A program made the position numbers and the translations under genes. The notes beneath the pieces are model-generated. The model made no database searches. It was not told where the DNA came from and saw only the letters and a list, made by a program, of their open reading frames with translations. From NCBI RefSeq assembly GCF_021917145.1, contig NC_061075.1:3393038-3457037 (forward strand): a stretch of DNA of 64,000 nucleotides, in the 5' to 3' direction. Positions 33,909 through 57,100 of the stretch are shown here, in pieces; within the stretch, counting starts at the first letter, position 1; every line of letters starts with the position of its first letter. This DNA is from Hypomesus transpacificus. Its lineage: Eukaryota > Chordata > Actinopteri > Osmeriformes > Osmeridae.

Positions 33909-36900
33909 GTAATGAAACCGTCAGAGGAACCCTCTATCAATATTAATTATGTTTTTTTACTTTGTTGATTTATTTTCTGACAAGAACCTGCCTTTCCTTC
34001 TCTCCACCTTTATTTCTACTATCCAAGGCAATTTTAATAGTAATTTGACTGAACATGTAATTGTCTGTTCAAACAATCTGCATTGGCTGGTTGTTGATAC
34101 TGGAATTTTAAATAACTTATTGTACAACATCTCTAAAGCTTCAGACCTCAGATAGCAAATACAAACCTCCTCTGTAGTTGGTATCAGGCTCTGCCAGTAT
34201 GGAACACTATCTAAATGGGATATCTGAGCATTGGTTAGGCACCTGTACACTGACTGTCTATGGAGGTCCGTGTGATAGCCATTCATTTCCAATCTTCTTC
34301 GTTGGGCAGGATTACTTCCACGTGCAACTGTCAGATGACAAGCAGGTACGGCACTTTCTGGTGCTGAGCTATGCTGGGGCTACGCTGCAGGACACCTGGA
34401 CCCTAATCGACGTGGGTGTCATGCCTGGCAGTGCCATCCGATGCCTGATAAAGGTAGTCAGGACTCTCCTGCTGGGTCATCATAGACATCCGAGGGGGGC
34501 TAATGTATTGCATGCCACATCATGACCTTGTGAATGCATACAAATGTCACAAATGAAATGACAAAAAGGACACAAATGACATAGGTTATATGATCATATA
34601 TTTATTGAACTTTCACAAAATTGCAAAGTGCAAATGTAAAACATATCTTTTTTGTGGCATTTAGTTCAGTGCTTCTGTGGCTTTCAGTGGTTGTTTAATG
34701 TCTTTCATGTGTCTTGTCCATATACTAAAAAGCAATAATGATAGCAAATTTCTCATTCTAAATAATAAATAATAGATTGATATGGCCACATTAAAATAAG
34801 AAAATTGAGACACTTTTCCTCCTCATATATTAAAGCAATAATGATAACAAAGGCGTCAAGGTGCTCAGTGTTGCAAGATTGGAAATAGCAAAGTATCGTA
34901 TCAAAGGCTCAAAACACTGAGAAGGCGGTCGACCAATGACAGTTCTGTCTACAGTCAGAGCTCGCGCAAGAAGGTGGAACGTGTAGGGAGATACACTTTC
35001 CAAAACTTGTAAGGGCGTAATAACTAGTTTGTGAAAGACCAAGAGAAACACAAATGTCCGACGAGGCAAAATCCTGGACGGTTTTGGAATCCCTGCCGGA
35101 CGCATTTTTTAGGTCTCGAAAAGAGGACATGTCCAGGTTAAAGAGGACGTCTGGTCACCCTACGCAACACTAATCTATGGAGACAGGGGCACCAGACACT
35201 CTTTTGTGAGAGACGGATTCACAGAGAGTGGTTTTATGACTGTAAGGGTCTTTGGTAAAACCATTGACGAGACATGCTATAACTTTTCAAGACAAAGACC
35301 AATCTTTTTACAATGGTACACATTCCAGTCCTATCACTTGGCAACCATACCCTCTGCTTACAAACTGACACTTGAGTCAACCACAGAGTGAAAGAGACAT
35401 GAGCTTGCACTAACACTGCCAAGCATCTCTGTTACAGGCTATTCATTCGTCTAGACTACAATGGTAGGTTCAATGTGTATGAGTAAAGGTGTTTGAGTAT
35501 GAGGAAACATAACTTTTGTGTTCAGAGCAGCCTTGATTCTGTTCTGACATTTTAGCCACATGATGGCAGCAGATCTCAAACGTGTAAACATTTTCAATAA
35601 CTTTTCATCTGAGATCCCATCTCCTCATTCAAAAACGGTATTATTATACTTTCAGCGTGGAAAAAAGACAGCCTGACCCTTGAGATGTTCAGGAACCCAC
35701 TGACCCTTCTTTTGTCATTTCGCAGTCTCTCATCCATATATACTAACTATCTCCGTGTCCAATAGAAAGAAGACAAGCCTGTGGTGCGAGTGTTGCATGG
35801 GGTGACAGGGGAGACCATGTCCATAATGAGCACAGTATTTCTCTTGAGTTCATCTGTGGCCAAGATCAAGTCTCTGGTCTCCCTCAAATGTGACCTCCCT
35901 GTGGGTGCTTTTAGACTGAGCACGCCCAGTGGTGTTCAACTCTACGACTGCAACCGACTTCACGACTATGCCATCGAAGTGGGTACGGCCTGCTGTGTTC
36001 TAATGAGCGCAATTCAGCACCAAGAGTTTTTTGCTGTCATACTTCTGTGTTGAAGTATGTTGTGTACGTGAGGACCAATGAAAGCTCTTTTTCCAAGGAG
36101 CCACGCTTCGATTGGATACCTGGGATGGGTGGGCGGAGCTCCTGCGAGGCTGCCTCACAGGTCACAAAACGACAGTCCAGCGCCATCTTTCAAAAGAGAG
36201 ACCAGTGATGAGGTCAGAATGTGTCCCTACTGAGCACGTTGATCACAAGCATAGTCACATTCTTTCCTGGCTGCATGTTTCATATCGGTTGCACACTTTT
36301 TTTGCAGATGGCCTGCCTGCATCATAACAAACTTGCTGCTGTTCTAGGTTTCAACTGCGGGTGGCGCTCTATGTGGCTGCCTCTCTGGGCCACTTAGACC
36401 TAGCTGACTGGGTGCTGGAGAGAGGAGTGCGTGCTGAGGAGCCAGTGGGGGTCCACCCTTACCGCCAATGGTGCCACCAAACCGCCCATCCTGACGCCAC
36501 CAAATGCCCCGTGCACGTCGCGAGCGAGCGGGGCCAGCTCCTCATCCTCAAGCTCTTCATCAGCAGCAGCGTTCTGACCCTGTCTTGCCGGAATTCTCAA
36601 GGTCAAGACCCCATGCAGATCGCCATTTGCCACGGACACAAAGACTGTGTACTCCACCTGGTCACCAAGTTATGCTCGGTGATGTCGTTGCCTGGTTTGT
36701 CCCTTCCCATGCGAATGTACCTCCAGATTAAGCGCTGGGTGGGGCTGGGGCACAGAAGGGTAACCACCAGACGAGGCAGGGGTCAATGGGGACCGTTAAG
36801 AGCCAGGGTGGGGGACACGGTGCTTGTGGATGGCTATACCCACCCCAAGATGTCTTCCAAGCCTAAGAGAAGGGTGGTCAGGGGCAGAAAGGAAGTCAGA

Positions 36901-37659
36901 CCGAAAGCCTCGCAATATCTGACCCCCAACAGCTGTCTCACACCTGTATCCCACCTTCATCCTATGCCAACCTTTAAAGGTTCACAACTCCAACTACCAA
37001 AGATGATGAGTGCTGGTCAAACAAATGTGAAGAGAATGGGGGTGAAGAGGATGCATGGAGAAAAGGTATTGGAGGTAGCAGAAGATAAAGCATTGGAAGA
37101 GGTTCTGGATGGGAGCAGTAGCCAATGGAAGAGCCGAGTCCCACTCCCGCCCATCTCCCGAGATACCAATCCCAGGCCTCTGTTCATCTCTGCCTCTCCA
37201 AACTCCTCCCAAATCCTCACTAACTCACTGGAGTCTTTCTCTCGCCATTGTGGCCGAACTCCCAGAGAAAATGCCATATACTGCTTGGCGATGGCCAGGT
37301 TGGTCTATTTTAACTATACATTAGTCCACATGGCCGTGTGTTTTATGTGTCGTGTATCGACTTGCATTTCACTTGAACTCCTGTGTTAAGTTTAATTAAA
37401 AAAATCTTATGCCAGTATAATTATAGACCAAGTCTGTTCTTAATACATCAAAACAAGTCTTATTTGCTTTCTCCTTGTCATTCTACTTGTATATGTATTT
37501 TTTTCAATTTCAGACCATGATATTAAAAGGCTGTTTAATACCTGCTTTTTTCCTAGTGCCTTTACGGAAAGACCATGGCTACAGCAGCTTGATGTAGCTC
37601 GGACTCTGGCGAGGAGGAGTGTCCAGAATATGAGCTATAAAGCAGACCCTCTATCGTAA
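33819..37659 (+). CDS. ankub1: Ankyrin repeat and ubiquitin domain-containing protein 1 (six exons)
   Basis: The exons are 33819-33908, 34310-34453, 35766-35982, 36098-36212, 36348-37298 and 37557-37659. They have canonical borders and total 1620 nt in frame, giving 539 residues. The protein has a ubiquitin-like N-terminus (1 to about 78) and a second ubiquitin-like stretch (about 82-158) ending LRLDTWDGW. Ankyrin repeats follow (about 190-290, with [17 protein letters not shown] and [18 protein letters not shown]), then a basic low-complexity middle and a conserved C-terminal block ([10 protein letters not shown] ... [11 protein letters not shown]). This order matches vertebrate ANKUB1, whose molecular function is not established. 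It is divergent from rnf13, as in human. No frame damage was seen. Confidence 0.95.
33909..34309 (+). other. ankub1 intron 1
   Basis: 401 bases, AT-rich. Nothing else was recognised. Confidence 0.8.
34310..34453 (+). CDS. ankub1: ankub1 exon 2 (second half of Ubl 1)
   Basis: The exon has 48 codons: [20 protein letters not shown], then [20 protein letters not shown]. This is the C-terminal part of a ubiquitin fold (strand, then L-x-D-x-G loop). Acceptor GGGCAG|GAT and donor AAG|GTAGTC. Confidence 0.94.
34454..35765 (+). other. ankub1 intron 2 (about 1.3 kb)
   Basis: AT-rich 5' half with TAATAAATAAT-like words, then a repeat-like stretch (about 34850-35165). No exon was seen. Confidence 0.7.
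34850..35165 (-). repeat. Possible dispersed vertebrate repeat, GGGTGACCAGACGTCC end
   Basis: Read on the minus strand it begins TAGGGTGACCAGACGTCCTC and contains GGACATGTCCTCTTTTCGAG, words I associate with a widespread vertebrate interspersed repeat. The class is not assigned. The other boundary is a guess. Confidence 0.35.
35766..35982 (+). CDS. ankub1: ankub1 exon 3 (second ubiquitin-like stretch)
   Basis: 217 nt encoding [20 protein letters not shown], then [20 protein letters not shown] and [17 protein letters not shown]. The strand-strand-helix-strand order looks like a ubiquitin fold. Acceptor CAATAG|AAA and donor GTGG|GTACGG (phase 1). Confidence 0.92.
36098..36212 (+). CDS. ankub1: ankub1 exon 4
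   Basis: 115 nt encoding [20 protein letters not shown] and [17 protein letters not shown], a helical linker between the second Ubl-like part and the ankyrin repeats. Acceptor CCAAG|GAG completes a Gly codon; donor ATGAG|GTCAGA. Confidence 0.92.
36348..37298 (+). CDS. ankub1: ankub1 exon 5 (ankyrin repeats and basic middle)
   Basis: The largest exon (951 nt). After FQLR it gives the ankyrin helices ([58 protein letters not shown]). A Lys/Arg/Pro-rich region follows that is poorly conserved even in the family, then the start of the conserved C-terminus. Acceptor TTCTAG|GTT and donor GCCAG|GTTGGT. Confidence 0.94.
37557..37659 (+). CDS. ankub1: ankub1 exon 6 (C-terminus)
   Basis: 103 nt encoding [20 protein letters not shown], then [13 protein letters not shown] and TAA at 37657-37659. 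Acceptor TTTCCTAG|TGC after a clear pyrimidine tract. It matches the family C-terminus. Confidence 0.9.
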
Positions 37660-38673
37660 ACTCTTTAGAATAACCACAAAGACAATGTCTTTGGAGAAAG
37701 TATAATATTAATAGCCATACTTTAGTTATAATTGTACTTTTTTTCTGTAAAGCTAGATAGACAACTGTATTTTTAGGTCATTATTTTTCATAATGATCAT
37801 TGCATGTGATGTATTGACAATGGTCTATGACCTGTTTTCTAAGTGCTGACGCATGATGCTTTAAATTAATGTTCATGCTGAGTAGTATTCAAATGTTCGG
37901 GTCTGAAAAAGACCTATATGTCAAGTTGTAATCAATAGTTTTGAATCCTTTCTGTGTAGCAGCTGAAGATTTCACAGTGACGTGTGTAAATAGAGGTAAT
38001 TAAAACACAAAAACTACAAAATACTTGTTTAAATACATTGAAAAATAAGGTTAATAATGATGTACATTTGTCCACAAGACAAGGTTGTCCATCAGGCCGT
38101 TTAATGTGTCCTATTTCATCAATCAACATTTTGGTCTGTGTGGCTATAGCATGCCTACAAACAATGCAGGACAAGACTACCACTTACCACTGAATAATTG
38201 TTATAACAAGAGGCAGAATGTATACTATCGGGTGTCCAGATTTGTCTAGAATTGTATAGTGTGTTGTATTTAAAACCATTAAAATCCACTAACCCCAGGA
38301 CCAACAGGAACTTTGCGGGCACATTTTGCCACAACAAACATGGTTGCTTACGCAAGCCAAATATCAAGACCAATGTCCAATCTCGCGATAATGGAAAGTG
38401 TGGGGTGTCGGCGGATAGATTTTTTTTTTGCGCCAGTTTGTTTCGTAGCAGTCTGCTGAGCAAGTCTACAGTGAGTGGTAGCTAACTAGCTACTTGAGAA
38501 CATGATTATTAAACTGCGCGTAGGTGCCTGAGTTAAAGGGAAACCGGCAGCTTTGAATGCGGGCATCGTTACTCCCACTTAGCTTGTTTATTTGAATTGC
38601 TAAACCACAGAGCACACATTAGAGGGAGAACGCACCTGCTAGGGACACTAGCAAGTGATACCAAGCGTGTGGA
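37660..38673 (+). other. ankub1 3' UTR and ppp1r2 promoter/5' UTR
   Basis: The left part is AT-rich 3' UTR-like sequence without a convincing canonical poly(A) signal. The right part, from about 38.3 kb, turns into the ppp1r2 promoter and 5' UTR. The two genes are in tandem with about 1 kb between their coding parts. Confidence 0.6.
38382..38400 (+). promoter_or_regulatory. ppp1r2: ppp1r2 promoter: TCTCGCGA element beside CCAAT
   Basis: CCAAT is directly followed by TCTCGCGATA (38391-38400), nine of ten bases of the TCTCGCGAGA element bound by BANP at CpG promoters of housekeeping genes. It lies about 280 bases before the start codon. No TATA box was seen. The assignment rests on motif and position. 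Confidence 0.5.
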
Positions 38674-51205
<12,532 letters not shown>

Positions 51206-53330
51206 AAGAGGACCCCCGACCCCGCCCCTGCGGCTCATGAAATATTCATAAGACAAGACTTGTGTGTTCAGTGGCGGGCGTGACGCAGACACCACCTCAC
51301 ACCCCTTCCCTTTTAAAAAAGAAAAGAGGAAAAAAAGAAAAGAGGAAAAAAAAAAGGAGAGAAAAATACAAAAAATATCTGCTGTGTTATTGTGTGTTCG
51401 TGTGCACTCCCAGAAACACTGCAATGCTGAAGCGAAGCATATTGAGCCTACCGGTTGTGTGTTCTGTTGCCAAGTTACCCCCCCCCCCCCCCCAAATGGA
51501 ATCCGCAACTCAAAGAACTAGACCAATAACTGAGCCTTATCAACAAGGACTCCTTCCTTCCTCTCCCTGCGATGCTAGCTCACCTGTCTGCCTGGCCAGC
51601 TGCAGGGTACCTGAAGTCAAACGGCCTCAAAATGTCAGTCGGTCCTCTTAACGTGGCGGAGGTGTTGAACTGTGGTGGATCAAATGTCGGAAAGATCGTT
51701 TTGTTTTTTTCTTTGCCGTTGTCAGTCCTTCTCCCCACACCAACCATCAGTACTTTCATGTGAATGAAGCAGGAAAACATTATGAGATAGCTGCTAATGC
51801 TTGGTGTTTTTGTTTTCAAATCAATCCCCCCCCTTGTGGTATCCCCTTTTAATACGCCTTGGTCCTCGGGATCACCTTGATTAGGAAGAAACTCCATGGC
51901 CACATGTACGCATATTCACCCCTTTGTAACGTGTATGTGCACATATTAACCTTTATTACCACTTTATCAAAATAGCCTGGTCTATTAGCTGAACTCAAAT
52001 AACCGATATACAGTAATTTAATAGTATTTATAATCCAAATCTGTAATTAGGTTCCGAATTCAAGTCAGTCATTTCTAGAACTTTGTAATACATTTCAACC
52101 TAACGGGCACCTGCTCTGTATAGTTCATAAAGCCTTTGCCAGTCCAGTAAATATTATATCGTCTAAATGTGCTCAAGTTGAGGAGAGGGCTAATTTACAA
52201 GAAATGACCCCACATGTTGCATACTACTGATGAGATTACAAATATCCCTAATACTACTGACTCCATCCCGAGGGGTTGCGGGATGTGATTGGCTGAATGA
52301 CTACAGTAGTGGTTGGACGCCTACTTCATATTCTCCTGCAGAATGAAGGGTAATGGGGGTTGTTGTAGTGTGTACTTGTGAGAACATGCTACATCCTATA
52401 CTTCCAACATACTACTTGGTTTTCTGAGCAGTACACAGCCTTTAGTTATTGAATGCTAATTTATGATTCTGCTAATGAAATCCTTGTCATACAGTCACCT
52501 ACGTGTGTATACATGCAATACCATATGGGTTGAATATGTCCCATCTTGTAGTTTTGAGATTTGTTATTTTCTTATGATTGGCCGTTGCCAAACCAAATGA
52601 TCCAAATCTATTAATAAATCCAGATCTAATTTGTCCATCTATTCATGCCCCAGAGAGGAGCGAACCCATATCCTGTTATTGGGGTGGTGTTTTTCAGATT
52701 GCACATGTATTCCCCATGTATGTTTCCCATGTATTGGCCTCTTGTCCTTGGATAACAGCCCTGTGGTCAAGTCTTTGGATCCAATCCCCTGGAAATACAA
52801 CTTTGAAATACTGTACTGCTCTTGCTTGATTGGTCTTTAATTTGACCTGTTGTCTGAATGATGAGGGAAGACCCATAACAAGGAAGTGTATTCACATACA
52901 AAGATTAATCACTTTAATCTGCTGCTTAAATGTTGTATTCTCTGAACTAAAGACAACCCGTTTTGTGAATGGACTAAATTACATAACAGTAACCTTTTAG
53001 AGGGTTAGAAGCTGGCAAATGTGCCTATTTTATGAACATGTGTAAATGAAAAGAACACACTTATTTCCCCCCGTGCTGTTCAGTGGCATATGTCCCTCAG
53101 CTTACATTCTGTGTTCTACTGTTTTGTACCTTTTTCTTTTAATTTTTTTTTGCTGGGGGGGGGATTAGTTAAGTGAGATGCGTTCTCATGATCACCCCTC
53201 TTCAAAACAATGGGTATCTGTCGATTTGTGAGTTTTTTGTATCTTGGATGTGCATGTTCTTAATCATAAGGATGTGTGTTTATTTTGTCATCCATTATTA
53301 AATGATGCCGATATGGAGGTTTTTGGGTTG
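51206..53330 (+). other. ppp1r2: ppp1r2 3' UTR (about 2.1 kb)
   Basis: Purine-rich start, C17 at 51478-51494, then long AT-rich UTR-like sequence. ATTAAA at 53297-53302 is followed by TTTTTGGGTTGTCTTATTG, a likely poly(A) site. No open frame here is convincing. Confidence 0.5.
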
Positions 53331-54091
53331 TCTTATTGCACATCATGATTCACTCCTGTGTATATTTTTTGGAATGGCTTGAGTTTTCTACATTCAAACG
53401 CTAGGGTGCAGTCACATACAACATATCGTTTGCCTATTTTGATAGGACCGAAAGAGCAGTTCGCATTTCTGTACGTGGGTTCTTGTGCAGACGCAGATTT
53501 AGATTGGCCTTCAAATTCCCACAACATAGAATAACAAATATATTGTAGCTCCTACATTTATCGTAAAATGAGTGCGGTTAATCGATGTGTACGCTGAAAT
53601 AGTCAAAACGAGTCGAACCGAGTAGAACAATTTCATTGGCTGTTCCACTTGTCATTCATGCGTGCGTTCAAAATGGATCAGGAAGCGCGTGATTATTCGT
53701 CGATTACAGCTGGTAGTAGTGGTTACGTGAAAGAAAAGCTTCTCCTACACTGCACTGACGCGATGACCTAGCAAGTGAATCATTTTCGCTGTTGCAAATC
53801 TACTTATCTGTCGCATTTTAGCTTTGAATGTTTCATAAGATTTACGAACGACTGTCCTACGTGTTAATGATTAAATTGTCGCAAATTTATATTAATAGCT
53901 AGCTAGCCAGGCTAGCTGGCGGACACTTGAAGTCGGCTGGATTGTCCGACTCGGGATTGTCAAGGAAAAAACCCTGCTACCAGCTAGATATCCGGCTAGC
54001 CAGCTAGCCTCTTATCCTGGGATATATTCTAGAGTCTGCTGCTCCCTCCTAATCCAAGTGTTTTAAACCGCGTTTTTACTCAATAAGAAAG
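53331..54091 (+). promoter_or_regulatory. acap2: acap2 promoter and 5' UTR region
   Basis: Between the ppp1r2 poly(A) site and the acap2 start. An inverted CCAAT (ATTGG, 53635-53639) and a YY1-like AAAATGG (53670-53676) are present, followed by a 5' UTR-like stretch with repeated GCTAGC words around 53.9-54.0 kb. No TATA box was seen. The transcription start was not determined. Confidence 0.4.
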
Positions 54092-54144
54092 ATGAAGATA
54101 ACGGTGGAATTCGAGGAATGTTTAAAGGACTCTCCGAGATTCAG
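54092..54144 (+). CDS. acap2: acap2 exon 1 (start)
   Basis: ATG at 54092 gives MKITVEFEECLKDSPRFR, the strongly conserved ACAP N-terminus. Donor TTCAG|GTAAGA. Confidence 0.94.
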
Positions 54145-57100
54145 GTAAGATTAATGACAACTCCACGTCTTTGTTCCCAAATAGCCCATAGTAATGTTTG
54201 GCCAAAATAGCCTACTCTACTGTAAATGTGCTAGCTGTCTAGCCCTCTTACTGCTTTCTGTGTCTGCACACACTAGGGGTTTGCTATTTTTGTCAAGAAG
54301 TTGGCGAGCAATTGGAGTCATACCCAAACCAAACGCTGTAGTTAGTCATCTATAGTAAGTGTGAAATAAAGTTGCACGTGTGCACTTGACTCCTGTCTGT
54401 CGAATTGTCTCATTTGTGGTTGATATGTGGCTATTTCCTAAACTTCCCCAAACATGTGCCAGTGCGGTCTGTAAACATTCCTAATTATTTATAAACATGT
54501 CATTGTAGCCCCTTTGGGTCACTAGTTAACATGTTAAGAGAATTTTGGCATTGGGCAACCCAGAGCCTTGTTCTAATAATAAACCGGATATCTTTGAATA
54601 AATCAAGTCTATATTAACCTGCTATAAAATACTTTTACACCTGTAAAAATCGTATTTACTGGTTTTCAATCCATGCAGCTCTGTTCTCTCAAAAGGTAAA
54701 CTTGGCCTTTTCAGTTTTCCAACAATGGCATATTGGCCAAATATTTTCCACCTCCCCTTTCTCTCCTCCTGTGCTCAGCAGCATCCTCTCTCATTAAATG
54801 AGAAGCAGATGTTAGAAAGTTGTTTGCCGGAAATGTGGAAAGAGGCTTTTTTACTAGGATGTTTCCTCAACATCAGCAATCCGTGTGCATTAAGCATTAA
54901 ATGATGACTGGCACATACCTGGTTGGTCATGTTGCTATTATGCTATCAGCCTACATTTTTCAGATCTGGCTGTTCATAAGTGAAAACTAGAGCACCAAAC
55001 TGCCTAGTATTCTCCTCTCAAACAGGAAGTCTTCTCAGTTTGTCTTAGTTCCAACTACATTTGGGCTATCACCAGTCCAAAGGCAGTCACTGCTTATTTC
55101 CTTTGCTCCCCCTGGTTTTGGAAAGTAGTCCCTTAACAAGGATGGATTCTATGATGACTCTCGGGAAGTGTTGTTTCTGTGAACTGTCAGAGAGCCTGGG
55201 TCATGCACAGACATCAGGAGTAAAATGGCAAACCTAAACAACTGTCCAGGTTTCCTCTGACCCCAAACATTAGGGGCCGACATCAGTCTAGTTACTTGAG
55301 GTAACTCAAGCTCTGTTTAAATTCACAATGGGCTGAAATTGACCAGAGATTCCTTGAACAACCGACTTTTCCTCTCGACCACCATCACTTCACTCTCATT
55401 CCTTGCCCTCTTTGTTTGAACTGGCAGAAAGAAGGAAAAGGAGACTGACTTCATGGACAAAAACATGGATGCAGACCAGGGTGGAATAACTTGTCTTGAC
55501 ATCTGTTTCCATTTTTCTGTTTTATTTCAACTCCGTGCCAGTAAATGTGGAGCCCCCTAAAAGTAGAAAAAGGGTGCTTCGTAGAGTAGAAAGTGTCAAC
55601 TCTGAGGCTCACACCCGAGTCTCTCTCCCTCTACCCTAGAATTATACTAACTATCCACTGCCCAAAACCCTGATCTCAGACTTGGACTTAGGAGTTGAAC
55701 TGGCATACTGCACAGTTCTGTAATTGACATTAGGCTTTATGGCTGCTGAGCCTATTTGTCTCTTACATTCACTGGCTTATCGTCAAGTATGCGTTTTTCA
55801 AAATCCCTTTTATTGGATCAAGATTCTTCTTGTCCGACAACAGCAGGGTTTAGTTATTGTCTGCATTACAGATTTAAAAGAAGCAGGATACATTGGTACA
55901 TGAACTCTCTTGTCTTCCTCAGAGCTTTCTCTCTTTTATTTCCTATTTCCCTGTACAGTGGAGCTGAAAGCCTGTGGGGCTAGTCATGACGTGAACTTTG
56001 ACCCAGCGTCCAAAAAGATCCGTCATCTCTGCGAGAATTTGACTTGCGCACATACAGTCGTTCAACTACGAGTTCCAGCTAATCAGGATTTTAATAATCC
56101 TGCTCGCAATTATAAATGTTCCTTTCACGTGTCCTCATCGCTGTGTAGACTTGCTCATGTCAGCAATTGCGGTCTTTTTTCAAACGGGCCTTGACTGGGC
56201 GCCATTTCTATGATGTCAGAGGTTGAATGGCCTTGATGGGTGTAGCCATTTTCGACAAGCCCACCGTTGGCAGATCACAGCTAGTCTTACTAATGCAGAG
56301 GACACTGCTGGAAACATTAACCCAAGTTCAAGAATCCTTGAGATGGGCCAGTTTCTTTTTATAAATGCAAGTCCAATGTGTCAGCTTGTTGGTGTTACTC
56401 ATACAGCCTTCAGTGTCTGTCCCAGGAGGTGAAAAACACTAACAATTACACGGCTGATGTCATCTATAGCTCCTTCTGTGCTTGAATGGAACTTACGAGC
56501 ACTGGTAATTAGAAGCTAGAAGTATGCCTACTTAATTAGGAGACTGATGAGGAGAACTGTGTACTGTGTTTCTATCAGTCGTATTTTAATGAGGATCATA
56601 CGTTTTGTTCCGACGATGATGTTTGGGTGTGCCTCTGGATGGGCTCCAGACTGTGGAGTGCAGACGGTGTGGTTTAAGCCCGTGGTTGGGATAGAAAAGG
56701 TGGCATGAGGATCATCAGAGCGCTGGGTGTGGTCGCAGGACATGGGAGTCTGTTTGATTTTTGTTTCTTTTCAAAACTGGTTTCCTGGTGGCCATATGAG
56801 TCACAGCGATGGTAAAAACCTACTCGGCCATCCTCGTACTCCCCCCCCCCCCCCCCCACCCCCCCAAAGACCCTTCTAATTCGACAGCTTTACGATTGAT
56901 AACGATGACGTCATCTTGTTGATGTTATTAGAGCGTCTAATGTCGGGTTTTACCCCAGCGGGAACTACCCACCCCCCCACCATGCCCCCCATTCCGTCAT
57001 CATATTCCTGCTCTCTAACAATGACAGGATACGCCAGAGCAGCACTAAGGCCCTGCCCACTCCTGTGTTTTCTACCGAAGCCCAGTCGAGGTACAGTACA

